A stretch of DNA of 37,556 nucleotides. Source: Candidatus Heimdallarchaeota archaeon (GTDB lineage Archaea > Asgardarchaeota > Heimdallarchaeia > Heimdallarchaeales > Heimdallarchaeaceae). The notes beneath the pieces were generated by a model. It made no database searches and was not told the DNA's origin. It saw only the letters and a list, made by a program, of their open reading frames with translations. Where the stretch lies: contig JAGLRO010000021.1 in the NCBI GenBank assembly GCA_023136245.1, forward strand, positions 1 through 37,556. The letters are read 5' to 3'. This document shows, one piece after another, positions 1 through 8,894 of this stretch. The stretch's first letter is position 1. Every line of letters begins with the position of its first letter. Both the position numbers and the translations under genes were made by a program.

Positions 1-1009
1 CAAGATCGTTTTTGTAATTTTCAGGGAGAAATCGTGCAATTTCTTTATCTACTTTTGCGATGAATTCAGATTTTCCTTTATAATCTCCATCATGACCGAA
101 ATTATCAGCTCCTTTAACATGAGTAAATACAAAATCGTAATTTTGTAGAGTTTCGAAAGTTATCTCAAACTTCGCAGATAAATCAGTGGATGATCCTCCA
201 GTCAATCTTTCATCTTCAACTATATGCATTCCTAGCATTCTAGCAACACCCTTGTAAAGACCGCCTCCAGCTACACAAGCAGTTTCCAAACTGTATTCTT
301 CCTCAAAATTTGGTAATTTAGGTACTTTCCCTGCTCCTCTAATTAAGAAATAATTAGCAGGTAGTAGTCCTTTCTCTATCCTTTCCTTATTAATCTCAGC
401 TTTTGACAGAATTGAATTCGCCTTTTCAATGAATTTATTTAGAATCTTTGATGTGAGTTTAGCATTTGAGCTATCATCTAATGGTTCAAATTTATGAGGT
501 TCGACTCCTTCCACATGCGGATCATTTTCTGAAACTTTATCTGACAAATTGTCCCCTCTAAGAACTAATGCTGCCCTATGTTCTGTTCCAGCTTTTAGAA
601 AAACTTGAACTCCATCTATCATTATGTTGTCGAATAATTCAACTAATTCTCTTGTTCCAGTTTTTATTCTCCCTGCTCTTCGATCTTCAACAATTCCATT
701 TCTATCTATTGTTGCGAAGTTTGATCTAAAAGCTACATCACCTTCCTTTAATTCTAAACCTATACCTGCTGCTTCAAAAGGTCCTCTTCCAGTATAATAT
801 TCGAAAGGATCAGCTCCAAACAGAGCTAAATGAGCCGTATCACTTCCAGGAGTTACACCTGGAGCGATTACATGTAGTAGACCATTCATTCCAAGAGATG
901 CAAATTTATCCATATTTGGTGTATCTGCATATTCAAGAGGGGTTTTTCCTCCTAATTCAGGGATAGGTCGATCACCTAATCCATCCAAGACAATGAACAA
1001 GAGTTTCAT
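1..1009 (-). CDS. apgM: 2,3-bisphosphoglycerate-independent phosphoglycerate mutase, archaeal ApgM type (3' end runs off the window)
   Basis: Manual reverse-strand translation from ATG at 1009: [85 protein letters not shown]...; typical alkaline phosphatase-superfamily ApgM motifs. Absent from the ORF track because it is open at the edge. Confidence 0.93.
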   Translation of the reverse strand, partial: MKLLFIVLDGLGDRPIPELGGKTPLEYADTPNMDKFASLGMNGLLHVIAPGVTPGSDTAHLALFGADPFEYYTGRGPFEAAGIGLELKEGDVAFRSNFATIDRNGIVEDRRAGRIKTGTRELVELFDNIMIDGVQVFLKAGTEHRAALVLRGDNLSDKVSENDPHVEGVEPHKFEPLDDSSNAKLTSKILNKFIEKANSILSKAEINKERIEKGLLPANYFLIRGAGKVPKLPNFEEEYSLETACVAGGGLYKGVARMLGMHIVEDERLTGGSSTDLSAKFEITFETLQNYDFVFTHVKGADNFGHDGDYKGKSEFIAKVDKEIARFLPENYKNDL

Positions 1010-1121
1010 AATAAAGCAAATTTTCACTACAAATAAAAATGTTCCATTCTAACATTAAATCCATTCAGAAATTTAAGAAGAGAATAAATCTAATTTTATT
1101 TTTTTGTAAATCGATGTATTT

Positions 1122-1127
1122 TTAAAT
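1122..1127 (+). promoter_or_regulatory. Putative TATA element of proS (TTAAAT), 20 nt before GAGGACA
   Basis: AT-rich TTTTTAAATG; same 20-nt spacing to GAGGACA as at thrS. Confidence 0.5.
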
Positions 1128-1147
1128 GACAAAAGATGGTAATGTAT

Positions 1148-1257
1148 GAGGACAATGATAGGTGAATTTGTTCCGAAGAAACCGACGGATACTCACAAAT
1201 ATCTCAAGTGGGAACCTTTTTAGTGTAAATAAGGAACAAAACTCTCAAGATGTCTTC
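1148..1257 (+). promoter_or_regulatory. Candidate structured aaRS leader element of proS
   Basis: GAGGACAATGATAGGTGAATTTGTTC near-identical to the thrS leader; GAGGACA (1148-1154) can pair with TGTCTTC (1251-1257, one G-U); inner TTTGTTCC (1167-1174)/GGAACAAA (1233-1240) 8-bp complement. Confidence 0.6.
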
Positions 1258-1294
1258 GAGATTTTTATAAAAGAACAAACAATGGTGATTCGAA

Positions 1295-2728
1295 ATGTCA
1301 ATTTTCACTAAGAAAAAAGAAAATTTCATGGCTTGGTATTTAGATGTTGTGCGTCGAGCACAGATAGTAGACACTCGAACTGAAGTAAAGGGTATGAATG
1401 TTTTACTTGCTAATGGGTATGAAATCTGGGATCGAATGAAGAAAATGTTGGATGAAAAATTCTATGTAACTGACCATAAGAATATGTATTTTCCTCTGTT
1501 TATTCCTGATAAGTTTCTTGAATTAGAAAGTGAGCATTTTGAGGGTTTTGTACCAGAAGTAGCATATGTAACACATGCTGGTAAAAAGAAGCTTGAGAAT
1601 AAATTTGCTCTGAGACCAACATCAGAGACAATAATGTACCATATGTATTCTCAATGGATAAGAGCACATACAGATATGCCACTCAAGGTAAACCAATGGT
1701 GCAATATCATCAGGATAGATACGAAAGATACAAAACCTCTACTCCGTGATAGAGAGTTTCAGTGGACTGAAGCTCATACATGTCATGTTACTCCAGAAGA
1801 AGCTGTTGAACAGGTTAAGGAGTCAATGTGGATCTATGGATCTTTTTTTGATGAATGTTGCCTACCTTATCTAATTACTAAAAGACCAAAATATGATACT
1901 TTTCCTGGTGCGTTGTATTCAGTTGCATATGACACTCCATTACCTGATGGGAAAACACTTCAAATAGGTACAACTCATAATCTTGACCAAGGATTTGCAA
2001 AAGTTTTCAACATTCGTTTTCAGAAAGAAGATGGTAGCCACGATTATGCGTACCAAACATGTTATGGACTGTCAACAAGAGTCATTGCTGCAGTTATTAG
2101 TGTGCATGGAGATAATCGAGGGTTAATAATTCCTCCTTATCTTGCACCTTTACAAGTGATTATTGTTCCAATTCTGTTTAAAGGTAAGGAAGAAGGAATA
2201 AACAAAGAATGTGAAGAAGTTCTAAAGGAAATAAAGAAATCTGACATCAGAGTAGAGTATGATTCAAGTAATAAAACATCAGGATTTAAATTCAATGAGT
2301 ATGAACTGCTTGGAGTTCCAATTCGAATAGAAATTGGACCTAAAGATGTTGAAAAAGGTGGAGTTACTCTTGCCAGACGTGATACAAAAGAAAGGATTTT
2401 TGTTGAAAAAAGTAAAATTGTGAAAGCAATTAAAGAAGCATTTGACATAATTACTGAGGAGTTGAAAAATAGATCGAAAACATTATTGGAAAAATCAATA
2501 ACTGAGGTTGTAGCTTACGATGAATTGGAATCCACATTTACAGACAGAAATCCAGGTTTTGTAAAGACTAATTGGTGTGGTGATGAGGAATGTGCAGATT
2601 TAATCAAAGAGAAGCTTCGCGCTGAGATACGTGGTACTCTTTATGGAGAGGAAGAGGAGCCTTTTGGTCCCTGTATAATTTGCAATGAAGAAGCTAAAGA
2701 AGTTGTATATATCTCTAGATCATATTAA
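1295..2728 (+). CDS. proS: Prolyl-tRNA synthetase (archaeal/eukaryotic-type class II)
   Basis: Class II motifs (LRPTSETIMYHMYSQWIRAHTDMPLKVNQWCNIIR, REFQWTEAHTCH, GTTHNLDQGFAKVF); SD GGTGATT 6 nt upstream of ATG 1295. Confidence 0.97.
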   Translation: MSIFTKKKENFMAWYLDVVRRAQIVDTRTEVKGMNVLLANGYEIWDRMKKMLDEKFYVTDHKNMYFPLFIPDKFLELESEHFEGFVPEVAYVTHAGKKKLENKFALRPTSETIMYHMYSQWIRAHTDMPLKVNQWCNIIRIDTKDTKPLLRDREFQWTEAHTCHVTPEEAVEQVKESMWIYGSFFDECCLPYLITKRPKYDTFPGALYSVAYDTPLPDGKTLQIGTTHNLDQGFAKVFNIRFQKEDGSHDYAYQTCYGLSTRVIAAVISVHGDNRGLIIPPYLAPLQVIIVPILFKGKEEGINKECEEVLKEIKKSDIRVEYDSSNKTSGFKFNEYELLGVPIRIEIGPKDVEKGGVTLARRDTKERIFVEKSKIVKAIKEAFDIITEELKNRSKTLLEKSITEVVAYDELESTFTDRNPGFVKTNWCGDEECADLIKEKLRAEIRGTLYGEEEEPFGPCIICNEEAKEVVYISRSY

Positions 2729-2815
2729 ATTCTCTCTTTCTTCTTTTTCTGGTTTCAATAAACTTAATAGTAGAATAGTTCTCTATAACAAGTAGAAAAA
2801 TATAGGTGATGAAAA

Positions 2816-3202
2816 ATGTCTATAGATTTATCAGCAGCACAAAAAAAGCAACTTGTTAGAATACTGAAACAAATATCACTTGGGTGCGATTTAGAAGCTC
2901 TCGCTGTTGTTAACCAAGAAGGAATTAAAGTTGCTTTTTTCTCGGAGAAAGGCACAGATCCAGATTTGCTTAGTGCTATTTCTTCAGCAATTCATTCAAC
3001 AGGTAAAATGGTTACTGGTAACCTTGATCATGGAGATTTAGAACAAGTTCTAATACGAGGAGAAGAAGGTTTTACAATACTTGCAGGTGCAGATGAATAT
3101 ATTTTAATCGGTGCAAGTCATGATCTACACAATGTAGGACTTGCTATGCAAGTAATCAAAAGATATGTTCCTGAAACTGTCGATGTTTTGAGTTCTGCTT
3201 AA
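2816..3202 (+). CDS. Roadblock/LC7 domain protein (MglB-like)
   Basis: About 128 aa, LVRILKQISLGCDLEALAVVNQEGIKVAFFSEKG...LLSAISSAIHSTGKMV...EQVLIRGEEGFTILAGADEYILIGAS is the classic Roadblock/LC7 layout; SD aggtgatg upstream. Confidence 0.88.
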   Translation: MSIDLSAAQKKQLVRILKQISLGCDLEALAVVNQEGIKVAFFSEKGTDPDLLSAISSAIHSTGKMVTGNLDHGDLEQVLIRGEEGFTILAGADEYILIGASHDLHNVGLAMQVIKRYVPETVDVLSSA

Positions 3203-3268
3203 TTTCCTTTTATTTCTTCTTTTTATCTCAAGTTTCAAGCAAATATTTCAAGGAATTATTCCAAGCTT

Positions 3269-3634
3269 CTATAACGATCCATAGAAAAGTAAGTTTTCCC
3301 TGATCTCATTCTTAGGAAAACCAGCATTTATTCCAACAATAATTCTTATAACATCCATTGTCTCAGCAAGTTTTAATTCCAGAAAACCAATTATGATATC
3401 TGACTCTAAAACTGTTCCAAATCGGAAAATTCTTTTCCATTTTTTTAGAAGAAATCGTTCAACGGCAAATTCTAGTTCATGTAAAGGAATCTCTTTTTTA
3501 ACTATATACTCCGAAAATACTGTTTTGTATGGTGGGTAATTATATGTTTCTAATACTTCTGAAACTGAACTAGCATTAAGAGCTTTTGCAATGAAGGGAT
3601 TAGGTAAAATATAACGATATGCTGGTATAAATGT
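3269..3634 (-). pseudogene. C-terminal fragment of a V/A-type ATPase subunit C (AC39 family), apparently start-less
   Basis: Reverse-strand open frame (in-frame stop TGA at 3637-3635, stop TAG at 3271-3269): FIPAYRYILPNPFIAKALNASSVSEVLETYNYPPYKTVFSEYIVKKEIPLHELEFAVERFLLKKWKRIFRFGTVLESDIIIGFLELKLAETMDVIRIIVGINAGFPKNEIRENLLFYGSL. Matches the AC39 C-terminal pattern (E..LD..L...., ...I..YL..KE.E..N+R.I..GK..G.P.EEIRE.L). No early ATG in frame. Confidence 0.7.
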
Positions 3635-3683
3635 TCAAGTTATAAAAAAAAAAGAAAAAAAGGTTTTTTGCATTATTCGGTTT

Positions 3684-5489
3684 TTATTTCGATCTTAATC
3701 TTCTCATAGATTCAATAGCTGCTAGGCCAAGGAATGATATGAAAATTAATCCAGCAATTCCGGTTGGTGAAGTATAAGGTACTTCAACAGTAAAACCAGC
3801 ATTTTCCATATAATCAATTGCAAGATTTAAATCGTATGCGTATGGTTCTAGTGTATCATCATATCCTACAACAGAGTCTGGTACTGCAGTTGTAGCAGGA
3901 GCTCCTAATCCTTCTAGAATCTCATCAACTATGGTTTGACGAGGAACAGCGTGACTGATAGCTTTACGAACGTACTTAGCAGCTTCAGCTGTACCAACTG
4001 GTGTTAATTCTCCAGTTCCCATAACTGGGTGTAGCATATTAATTGACATTTCTTGATGAGAAGGATCTTTAACAAGCACACCTTCGATACCAGCTTGATT
4101 CTCAAAGTCTGCTAATACTGGGAAGTATTGTGCATCCATTAAATCGATTTCATCTGCTAGAAGTGCGGCAACAGCTGCGTCTTTACCGGCAATAAAGGTT
4201 AGATACCATTCAGTTAGTTTTACTGGTTCACCGTGCCAATATGGATTAGGTACTAATTTTACGACACTGTTAATGGAATCGTAGCTTTCTACCATAAATG
4301 GACCACAGGACTTGACTAGTGACCACTGAGCATTACCAGTGCCTGGAACATCATTAAATATACCATATCCATGAGCTGAAATTAGTGGTTGAACTTCGCT
4401 TTTATCTATTATTTGTGTATTAAAGATGCTTTCCCAAAGGTTGAAAACACCAGAAAACTCGAAGAGTACTTGTCCACCAGCAACATTTCCTCCAGATCCT
4501 CCAACAATTGATATTGAACTATTTGTTGGGAACCAATAAGTAAGAGTACCATAATTTGAACTTCCTACAGCTGGAGTCATATGTAATTCATAACTATATT
4601 TGAGATCTTCTGGTAAAACATCACTATCATCACTGAATTTAGCCAAAGAATCAAGAGTCACTGTAACATTTATTTTATCATCAATTACTGTTGAAACCTC
4701 TATTGCTGAAGCAATTTCAGGTTCCCAAATATGACTATCTTGTGCTCTCTTAAGTGGACATCCATAAACTGGGTACATCCATTGCCAATCATAAAACGAT
4801 TCAGCTTGATAGACGTTTGGTTCTCTTAAATCTGCTGGAATAGCGTATTTGATGATATGATCATCAGGGTCATCCCAGAATTCAGCACGATGATTTGTAC
4901 TAGCTAATAATAGATCATCAATGCCAACAAGACCTTCTTTGAATCCAAAAAGTGATCTAGGATATACTAAGGCAATTCCAGGGAGATCTTCGTAAATAAT
5001 CTCTTGCAGATCTTTTGCAAGTGATAGTCTTTGAGTTGTATCAAGTTCTGCCATATAATCTTCTAAAAGTGTGTCGTATGCTGGATTACTATATTGGTAA
5101 TGGTTATCTCCATTTGGAGTAATTGCTGTTGTTTCATACAAAGCTTGTAGGTTTAAGTCAAGAGGCCATGACCATCCAACGAAAAGAAGATCATAACCAC
5201 CTTCTGAGTATGTTGGGATGTAATCATAGTCTAAGAATGGATAAGACCATGTACGAGGTGCAATATTACCCCATCCAGTAGATTCATGGAATGTGATTCC
5301 AATTCCAATTTTTGGTAAAGTTTGTTCCATTAATAGTGACCATTGATTGCGGGCTGGACTTGTATTAGGAGATAGTAAGTTGATTGAAAATGCAATGTTA
5401 ATTTCTGTCTGTTGAGCAGTTGTTACGCCCATCACTATTGAAACACTGAAAATAGCAATAATTGCTAAAGTCATTATTCTTTTATTCAT
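3684..5489 (-). CDS. Family-5 (oligopeptide/dipeptide-type) extracellular solute-binding protein with signal peptide and C-terminal TM anchor
   Basis: Signal peptide MNKRIMTLAIIAIFSVSIVMGVTTAQQ; SBP family 5 motifs PNPYWHGEPVKL, YVRKAISHAVPRQTIVDEILEGLGAPA, NPAYDTLLEDYMAELDTTQRLSLAKDLQEIIYEDLPGIALVYP; C-terminal TM GIAGLIFISFLGLAAI + RRLRSK. SD AGGTGAAT upstream. Confidence 0.88.
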   Translation of the reverse strand: MNKRIMTLAIIAIFSVSIVMGVTTAQQTEINIAFSINLLSPNTSPARNQWSLLMEQTLPKIGIGITFHESTGWGNIAPRTWSYPFLDYDYIPTYSEGGYDLLFVGWSWPLDLNLQALYETTAITPNGDNHYQYSNPAYDTLLEDYMAELDTTQRLSLAKDLQEIIYEDLPGIALVYPRSLFGFKEGLVGIDDLLLASTNHRAEFWDDPDDHIIKYAIPADLREPNVYQAESFYDWQWMYPVYGCPLKRAQDSHIWEPEIASAIEVSTVIDDKINVTVTLDSLAKFSDDSDVLPEDLKYSYELHMTPAVGSSNYGTLTYWFPTNSSISIVGGSGGNVAGGQVLFEFSGVFNLWESIFNTQIIDKSEVQPLISAHGYGIFNDVPGTGNAQWSLVKSCGPFMVESYDSINSVVKLVPNPYWHGEPVKLTEWYLTFIAGKDAAVAALLADEIDLMDAQYFPVLADFENQAGIEGVLVKDPSHQEMSINMLHPVMGTGELTPVGTAEAAKYVRKAISHAVPRQTIVDEILEGLGAPATTAVPDSVVGYDDTLEPYAYDLNLAIDYMENAGFTVEVPYTSPTGIAGLIFISFLGLAAIESMRRLRSK

Positions 5490-5587
5490 TTTTTATTCAC
5501 CTAAATTTCCCACTCAAGAAAAACTTGAAAGTGGTTCAGCCTTATTTATTTAGAAGTACTTATTAATGTTATTACAATTGTTTTAAT

Positions 5588-5703
5588 AATTAGATTTATG
5601 TCATTTTAATTATTGGATTAATTGATTATAAATATTAGAGGGCACAACAATCAAAAACGGGTTATTTTTGAATTATTAGATTAATAGTATTCTAATAATT
5701 GAA
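5588..5703. repeat. Cluster of AATTATTRGATTAAT-type direct and inverted repeats in a divergent intergenic region
   Basis: AATTATTGGATTAAT (5608-5622) and AATTATTAGATTAAT (5671-5685), 14/15 identical; TTGAATTATTAGA (5668-5680) inverted against TCTAATAATTGAA (5691-5703), 12/13; additional ATTAGATT near 5588. Confidence 0.45.
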
Positions 5704-5826
5704 GTGAAAAAAATAATGAAACTCTGATTAATTAGAAGACTTTTCACCTTTCGTAATACATTTATTATGTAACAAAAGTAAATAACACAGGGTAATTTTT
5801 AGAAATTTCCAAGAGATGGAAGTCAA

Positions 5827-6678
5827 ATGAACATCACAATTTCTGGTCAACAGGAAGGAGAGGAGTTCCATATTACCATCAATCCCAATATAGAGACAAT
5901 AAATCTATCTAGTCTAAACATTGATCGGATTGATTTGACACAAATCTCTATTTGTACAAAACTAATAACGTTAAATCTTAGTTCAAATAATATTATAGAA
6001 ATTGATTTGAAACCATTGAAAAAATGTAAAAAGCTTCAATCTATAGACCTGAGTAACAATCAGATTATTCGAGTTGACTTAACACCCTTATCAATGTGCT
6101 TGAAACTAGAAACACTGAATTTACAGAATAATCTTCTTAATGAAATAAATCTCAAACCTATTCGCAACAATAAGAAACTGAAAATAATCAACTTCGATTA
6201 TAATCTGCTAAATAAGATAGAAATAGATGAAGAAACTCAATGGTCTAATATCAAAGAACTGCGTTTCTACAGTAATGAAATAAAGAAGATAAGGTTGGAT
6301 TCTTTAACATTATGCAAAAAAATCAAAGAGATAGATTTGGGTGACAACAGAATATCAAAAATCAATCTGAAACCTTTAGCTAATTATACTAATATTTCTT
6401 CTTTATCTTTAGAGAGGAATCGCTTAAAAAACATTAATTTGAAGCAATTAGGTGAAAAACATAAATCATACGTAGTTTGTACAGATCCCGATGTAAAAAT
6501 TAAGGGTCTAGAATCAAATAAGAAAAAGAATAAAATAAGAATAGTTTACTCCAAGGGGAAATATTACTCGGAAGAACAAGAGCAATTATTGGATCAATTT
6601 ATGAAAGAAGAGAAAAAAGAGAGGAGAGAAAAAAGAGCAAAGCTTGTTGGTAAAGTTCAAAATTTCTATAGAGGGTAA
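5827..6678 (+). CDS. Leucine-rich repeat protein with charged C-terminal tail
   Basis: Repeats of about 23 aa such as LITLNLSSNNIIEIDLKPLKKCKK / LQSIDLSNNQIIRVDLTPLSMCLK / LETLNLQNNLLNEINLKPIRNNKK; tail KEEKKERREKRAKLVGKVQNFYRG. No signal peptide, so likely cytosolic. Confidence 0.88.
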   Translation: MNITISGQQEGEEFHITINPNIETINLSSLNIDRIDLTQISICTKLITLNLSSNNIIEIDLKPLKKCKKLQSIDLSNNQIIRVDLTPLSMCLKLETLNLQNNLLNEINLKPIRNNKKLKIINFDYNLLNKIEIDEETQWSNIKELRFYSNEIKKIRLDSLTLCKKIKEIDLGDNRISKINLKPLANYTNISSLSLERNRLKNINLKQLGEKHKSYVVCTDPDVKIKGLESNKKKNKIRIVYSKGKYYSEEQEQLLDQFMKEEKKERREKRAKLVGKVQNFYRG

Positions 6679-6908
6679 ACCCCAAATTATTATTTTAAAA
6701 CAATCCCTACTTTTTTTGTTCTAGATAGAATTTGAGTTACAAAAGAACTGGGAATAGAAAGGAATCAGTTGTTGGGCTTATAAAAGCTGTGATTGTATTA
6801 ATGACAATATCGCTAATACTATCAAAAACTTTAATTAAGACTTAAAGGTTATGAATCAATAAGACCATTACTAAATGGATATAAACAAAAATTGCAAAAG
6901 TGATAACT

Positions 6909-8045
6909 ATGGAAGAGATGATACAAAACAAACCGCTGGTTATAGATAATGGTACCGGTTTTACTAAAAATGGTTTTGCCGGTGAAGATCAACCCAGAAG
7001 CGTTTTCCCAACAATTATTGGTTATCCAAAATATCAAATAATCATGACTGACGTAGAGCACTACGTGCGTGAATATTACATAGGCGAGGAAGCTATAAAC
7101 CTCCGCGGTGTTCTGAAACTTGTTTATCCTGTAGAGCATGGACAAGTTCAAGACTGGGATGCAATGGAGCGTATTTGGCATTATACTTTCTACAATGATT
7201 TAAGAGTTAATCCTAATGAACATCCTGTTCTGCTAACTGAACCTCCCTTGAACAAAAATCAAAATAAGGAGAAAATGGCAGAATTGATGTTTGATACATT
7301 TAATGTACCTGCAATGTACATTTCAATGCAAGCTATCTTATCTCTTTACGCTTCAGGTCGTACTACTGGTATTGTTGTAGACTCCGGTGATGGAGTTACA
7401 CATATAGTTCCTGTCTACGAAGGTTTCGCAATAAGTCATGCAATTCATCGTTCTGACATTGGAGGACGTGATATAACAGACTATCTCCGCAGACTTCTAC
7501 GTCAGCGAGGATATTCACTCTCAAGCAGTGCTGAGAGAGAAATTGTCCGTGATATTAAGGAACGCCTTTGTTACGTAGCTCTTGATCCCGAGAAAGAGCT
7601 AAAGCTTGCTGAGAAAGTTTCTGGAATGGAGAAAACATATACTTTACCAGATGGTGAAACATTAACCATTGGTGCTGAACGTTTCATGGCCCCTGAATTA
7701 CTCTTTAATCCAGGTGCTATTGGATCAGAAGAAAATCCACTTGACGAATTAATATACAGATCAATACAAAATTGTGATGTAGATCTCAGAAGAGATTTAT
7801 ATGCAAATATTGTACTATCTGGTGGTTCTACAATGTTCCCAGGTCTTAAAGAACGTCTTCATAAAGAACTTACAGAATTAGTTCCTGAGACTATGGAAGT
7901 AAAGATTATCGCACCTCCTGAGAGAAGATATTCTGTCTGGATTGGTGGAAGCATCCTAAGCTCCCTTAAAACATTCGCAAAATTGTGGGTTACCAAGAAA
8001 GAATACAAGGAAATTGGACCAACTTCAGTTTACCGCTGTATTTAA
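6909..8045 (+). CDS. Asgard actin (Lokiactin-type)
   Basis: [139 protein letters not shown]: close to eukaryotic actin along its length. Track start 6900 is GTG; ATG 6909 with SD GTGAT is preferred. Confidence 0.98.
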   Translation: MEEMIQNKPLVIDNGTGFTKNGFAGEDQPRSVFPTIIGYPKYQIIMTDVEHYVREYYIGEEAINLRGVLKLVYPVEHGQVQDWDAMERIWHYTFYNDLRVNPNEHPVLLTEPPLNKNQNKEKMAELMFDTFNVPAMYISMQAILSLYASGRTTGIVVDSGDGVTHIVPVYEGFAISHAIHRSDIGGRDITDYLRRLLRQRGYSLSSSAEREIVRDIKERLCYVALDPEKELKLAEKVSGMEKTYTLPDGETLTIGAERFMAPELLFNPGAIGSEENPLDELIYRSIQNCDVDLRRDLYANIVLSGGSTMFPGLKERLHKELTELVPETMEVKIIAPPERRYSVWIGGSILSSLKTFAKLWVTKKEYKEIGPTSVYRCI

Positions 8046-8198
8046 CAAATTTTCCCAACTTCCTTCTTTTTCTTTATTTTTTTAATTTTTAATTATTTGT
8101 TTGTTAACAGTAAAATTACCATTTTCTTTCCCTTTTATCAAAAGGTTTATTTTACATCTCCTTCAGCGTTTTTCAAAATATAAACGAGAAGAACAATC

Positions 8199-8540
8199 AT
8201 GACTACCCCGCAAATGACTCCAGAACAGCAAGAAGAACTTCAACGATTTAATCAACTTGTTCAAGAATTAGAAATAATAAGGGTAAATCTTCAGCAATTC
8301 GAACTTGAGAAACGAGATATAGCGAGCGCATTAAAAGAGACCAAAGAACTAGATCCATCTGAAGTTATCTATAGGTCTGCAGGACGGTTATTGTTTCAAA
8401 CAAATGTTGAAGATGTAAATAAGCATCTTAAAGAACAACAAGAAAAAGTAGAAGTTAGACTTTCTTCTTTGACCAATAGAGAGAAAAAATTAGTCTCTTC
8501 TGTTAAAGAGCTACAAGAGAAATTAATAGGTAAAAAATGA
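8199..8540 (+). CDS. pfdB: Prefoldin subunit beta
   Basis: 113 aa coiled-coil with beta-hairpin (EVIYRSAGRLLFQTNVEDVNKHLKEQQEKVEVRLSSLTNREKKL), archaeal prefoldin beta pattern. Confidence 0.92.
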   Translation: MTTPQMTPEQQEELQRFNQLVQELEIIRVNLQQFELEKRDIASALKETKELDPSEVIYRSAGRLLFQTNVEDVNKHLKEQQEKVEVRLSSLTNREKKLVSSVKELQEKLIGKK

Positions 8541-8588
8541 ATAAACATTTCTTCTTTATAGCTAATAATCTATACGAGTAGTAGATAC

Positions 8589-8894
8589 ATGTCATCTGAT
8601 ATAATAGATATAGGTATTGGACCATTAACTGAGGATCAACTTGAAGATTTAGCATCAACAATAGAAGATAAGATAAACGCTCAAATTAGTAAACACCCTC
8701 AGAAGCAGCTCCTTACAGATTATAATTTTATTGTACAATTATCGCAATCTACTGATAATCTGTTAACTTTGGTTATTGATTTCGAAATGTCAGGAGGATT
8801 AACATCCACTGAACTTGAAGAACTGCTTAAAAATCTCAATGACTTTGCTCAAGACGTTTTAAAAGAGGAGTTACTATGTCTAAAGAAATCCTAG
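8589..8894 (+). CDS. DUF3194 family protein
   Basis: Small acidic protein directly downstream of prefoldin beta, the usual archaeal context of DUF3194; overlaps the next gene by 19 nt. Confidence 0.65.
   Translation: MSSDIIDIGIGPLTEDQLEDLASTIEDKINAQISKHPQKQLLTDYNFIVQLSQSTDNLLTLVIDFEMSGGLTSTELEELLKNLNDFAQDVLKEELLCLKKS

Noticed and set aside
2137-2448. 103-aa antisense ORF within proS (and similar antisense ORFs throughout the track)
   Set aside because: Fully antisense to strongly supported genes with no recognisable motifs.
5490-5510. AGGTGAAT just upstream of the SBP gene start (minus strand)
   Set aside because: Correctly spaced (GGTGA + 7 nt) to its own ATG, so it is an ordinary Shine-Dalgarno sequence. 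It also shows that the GGTGA core alone is common and not sufficient evidence for the leader element.
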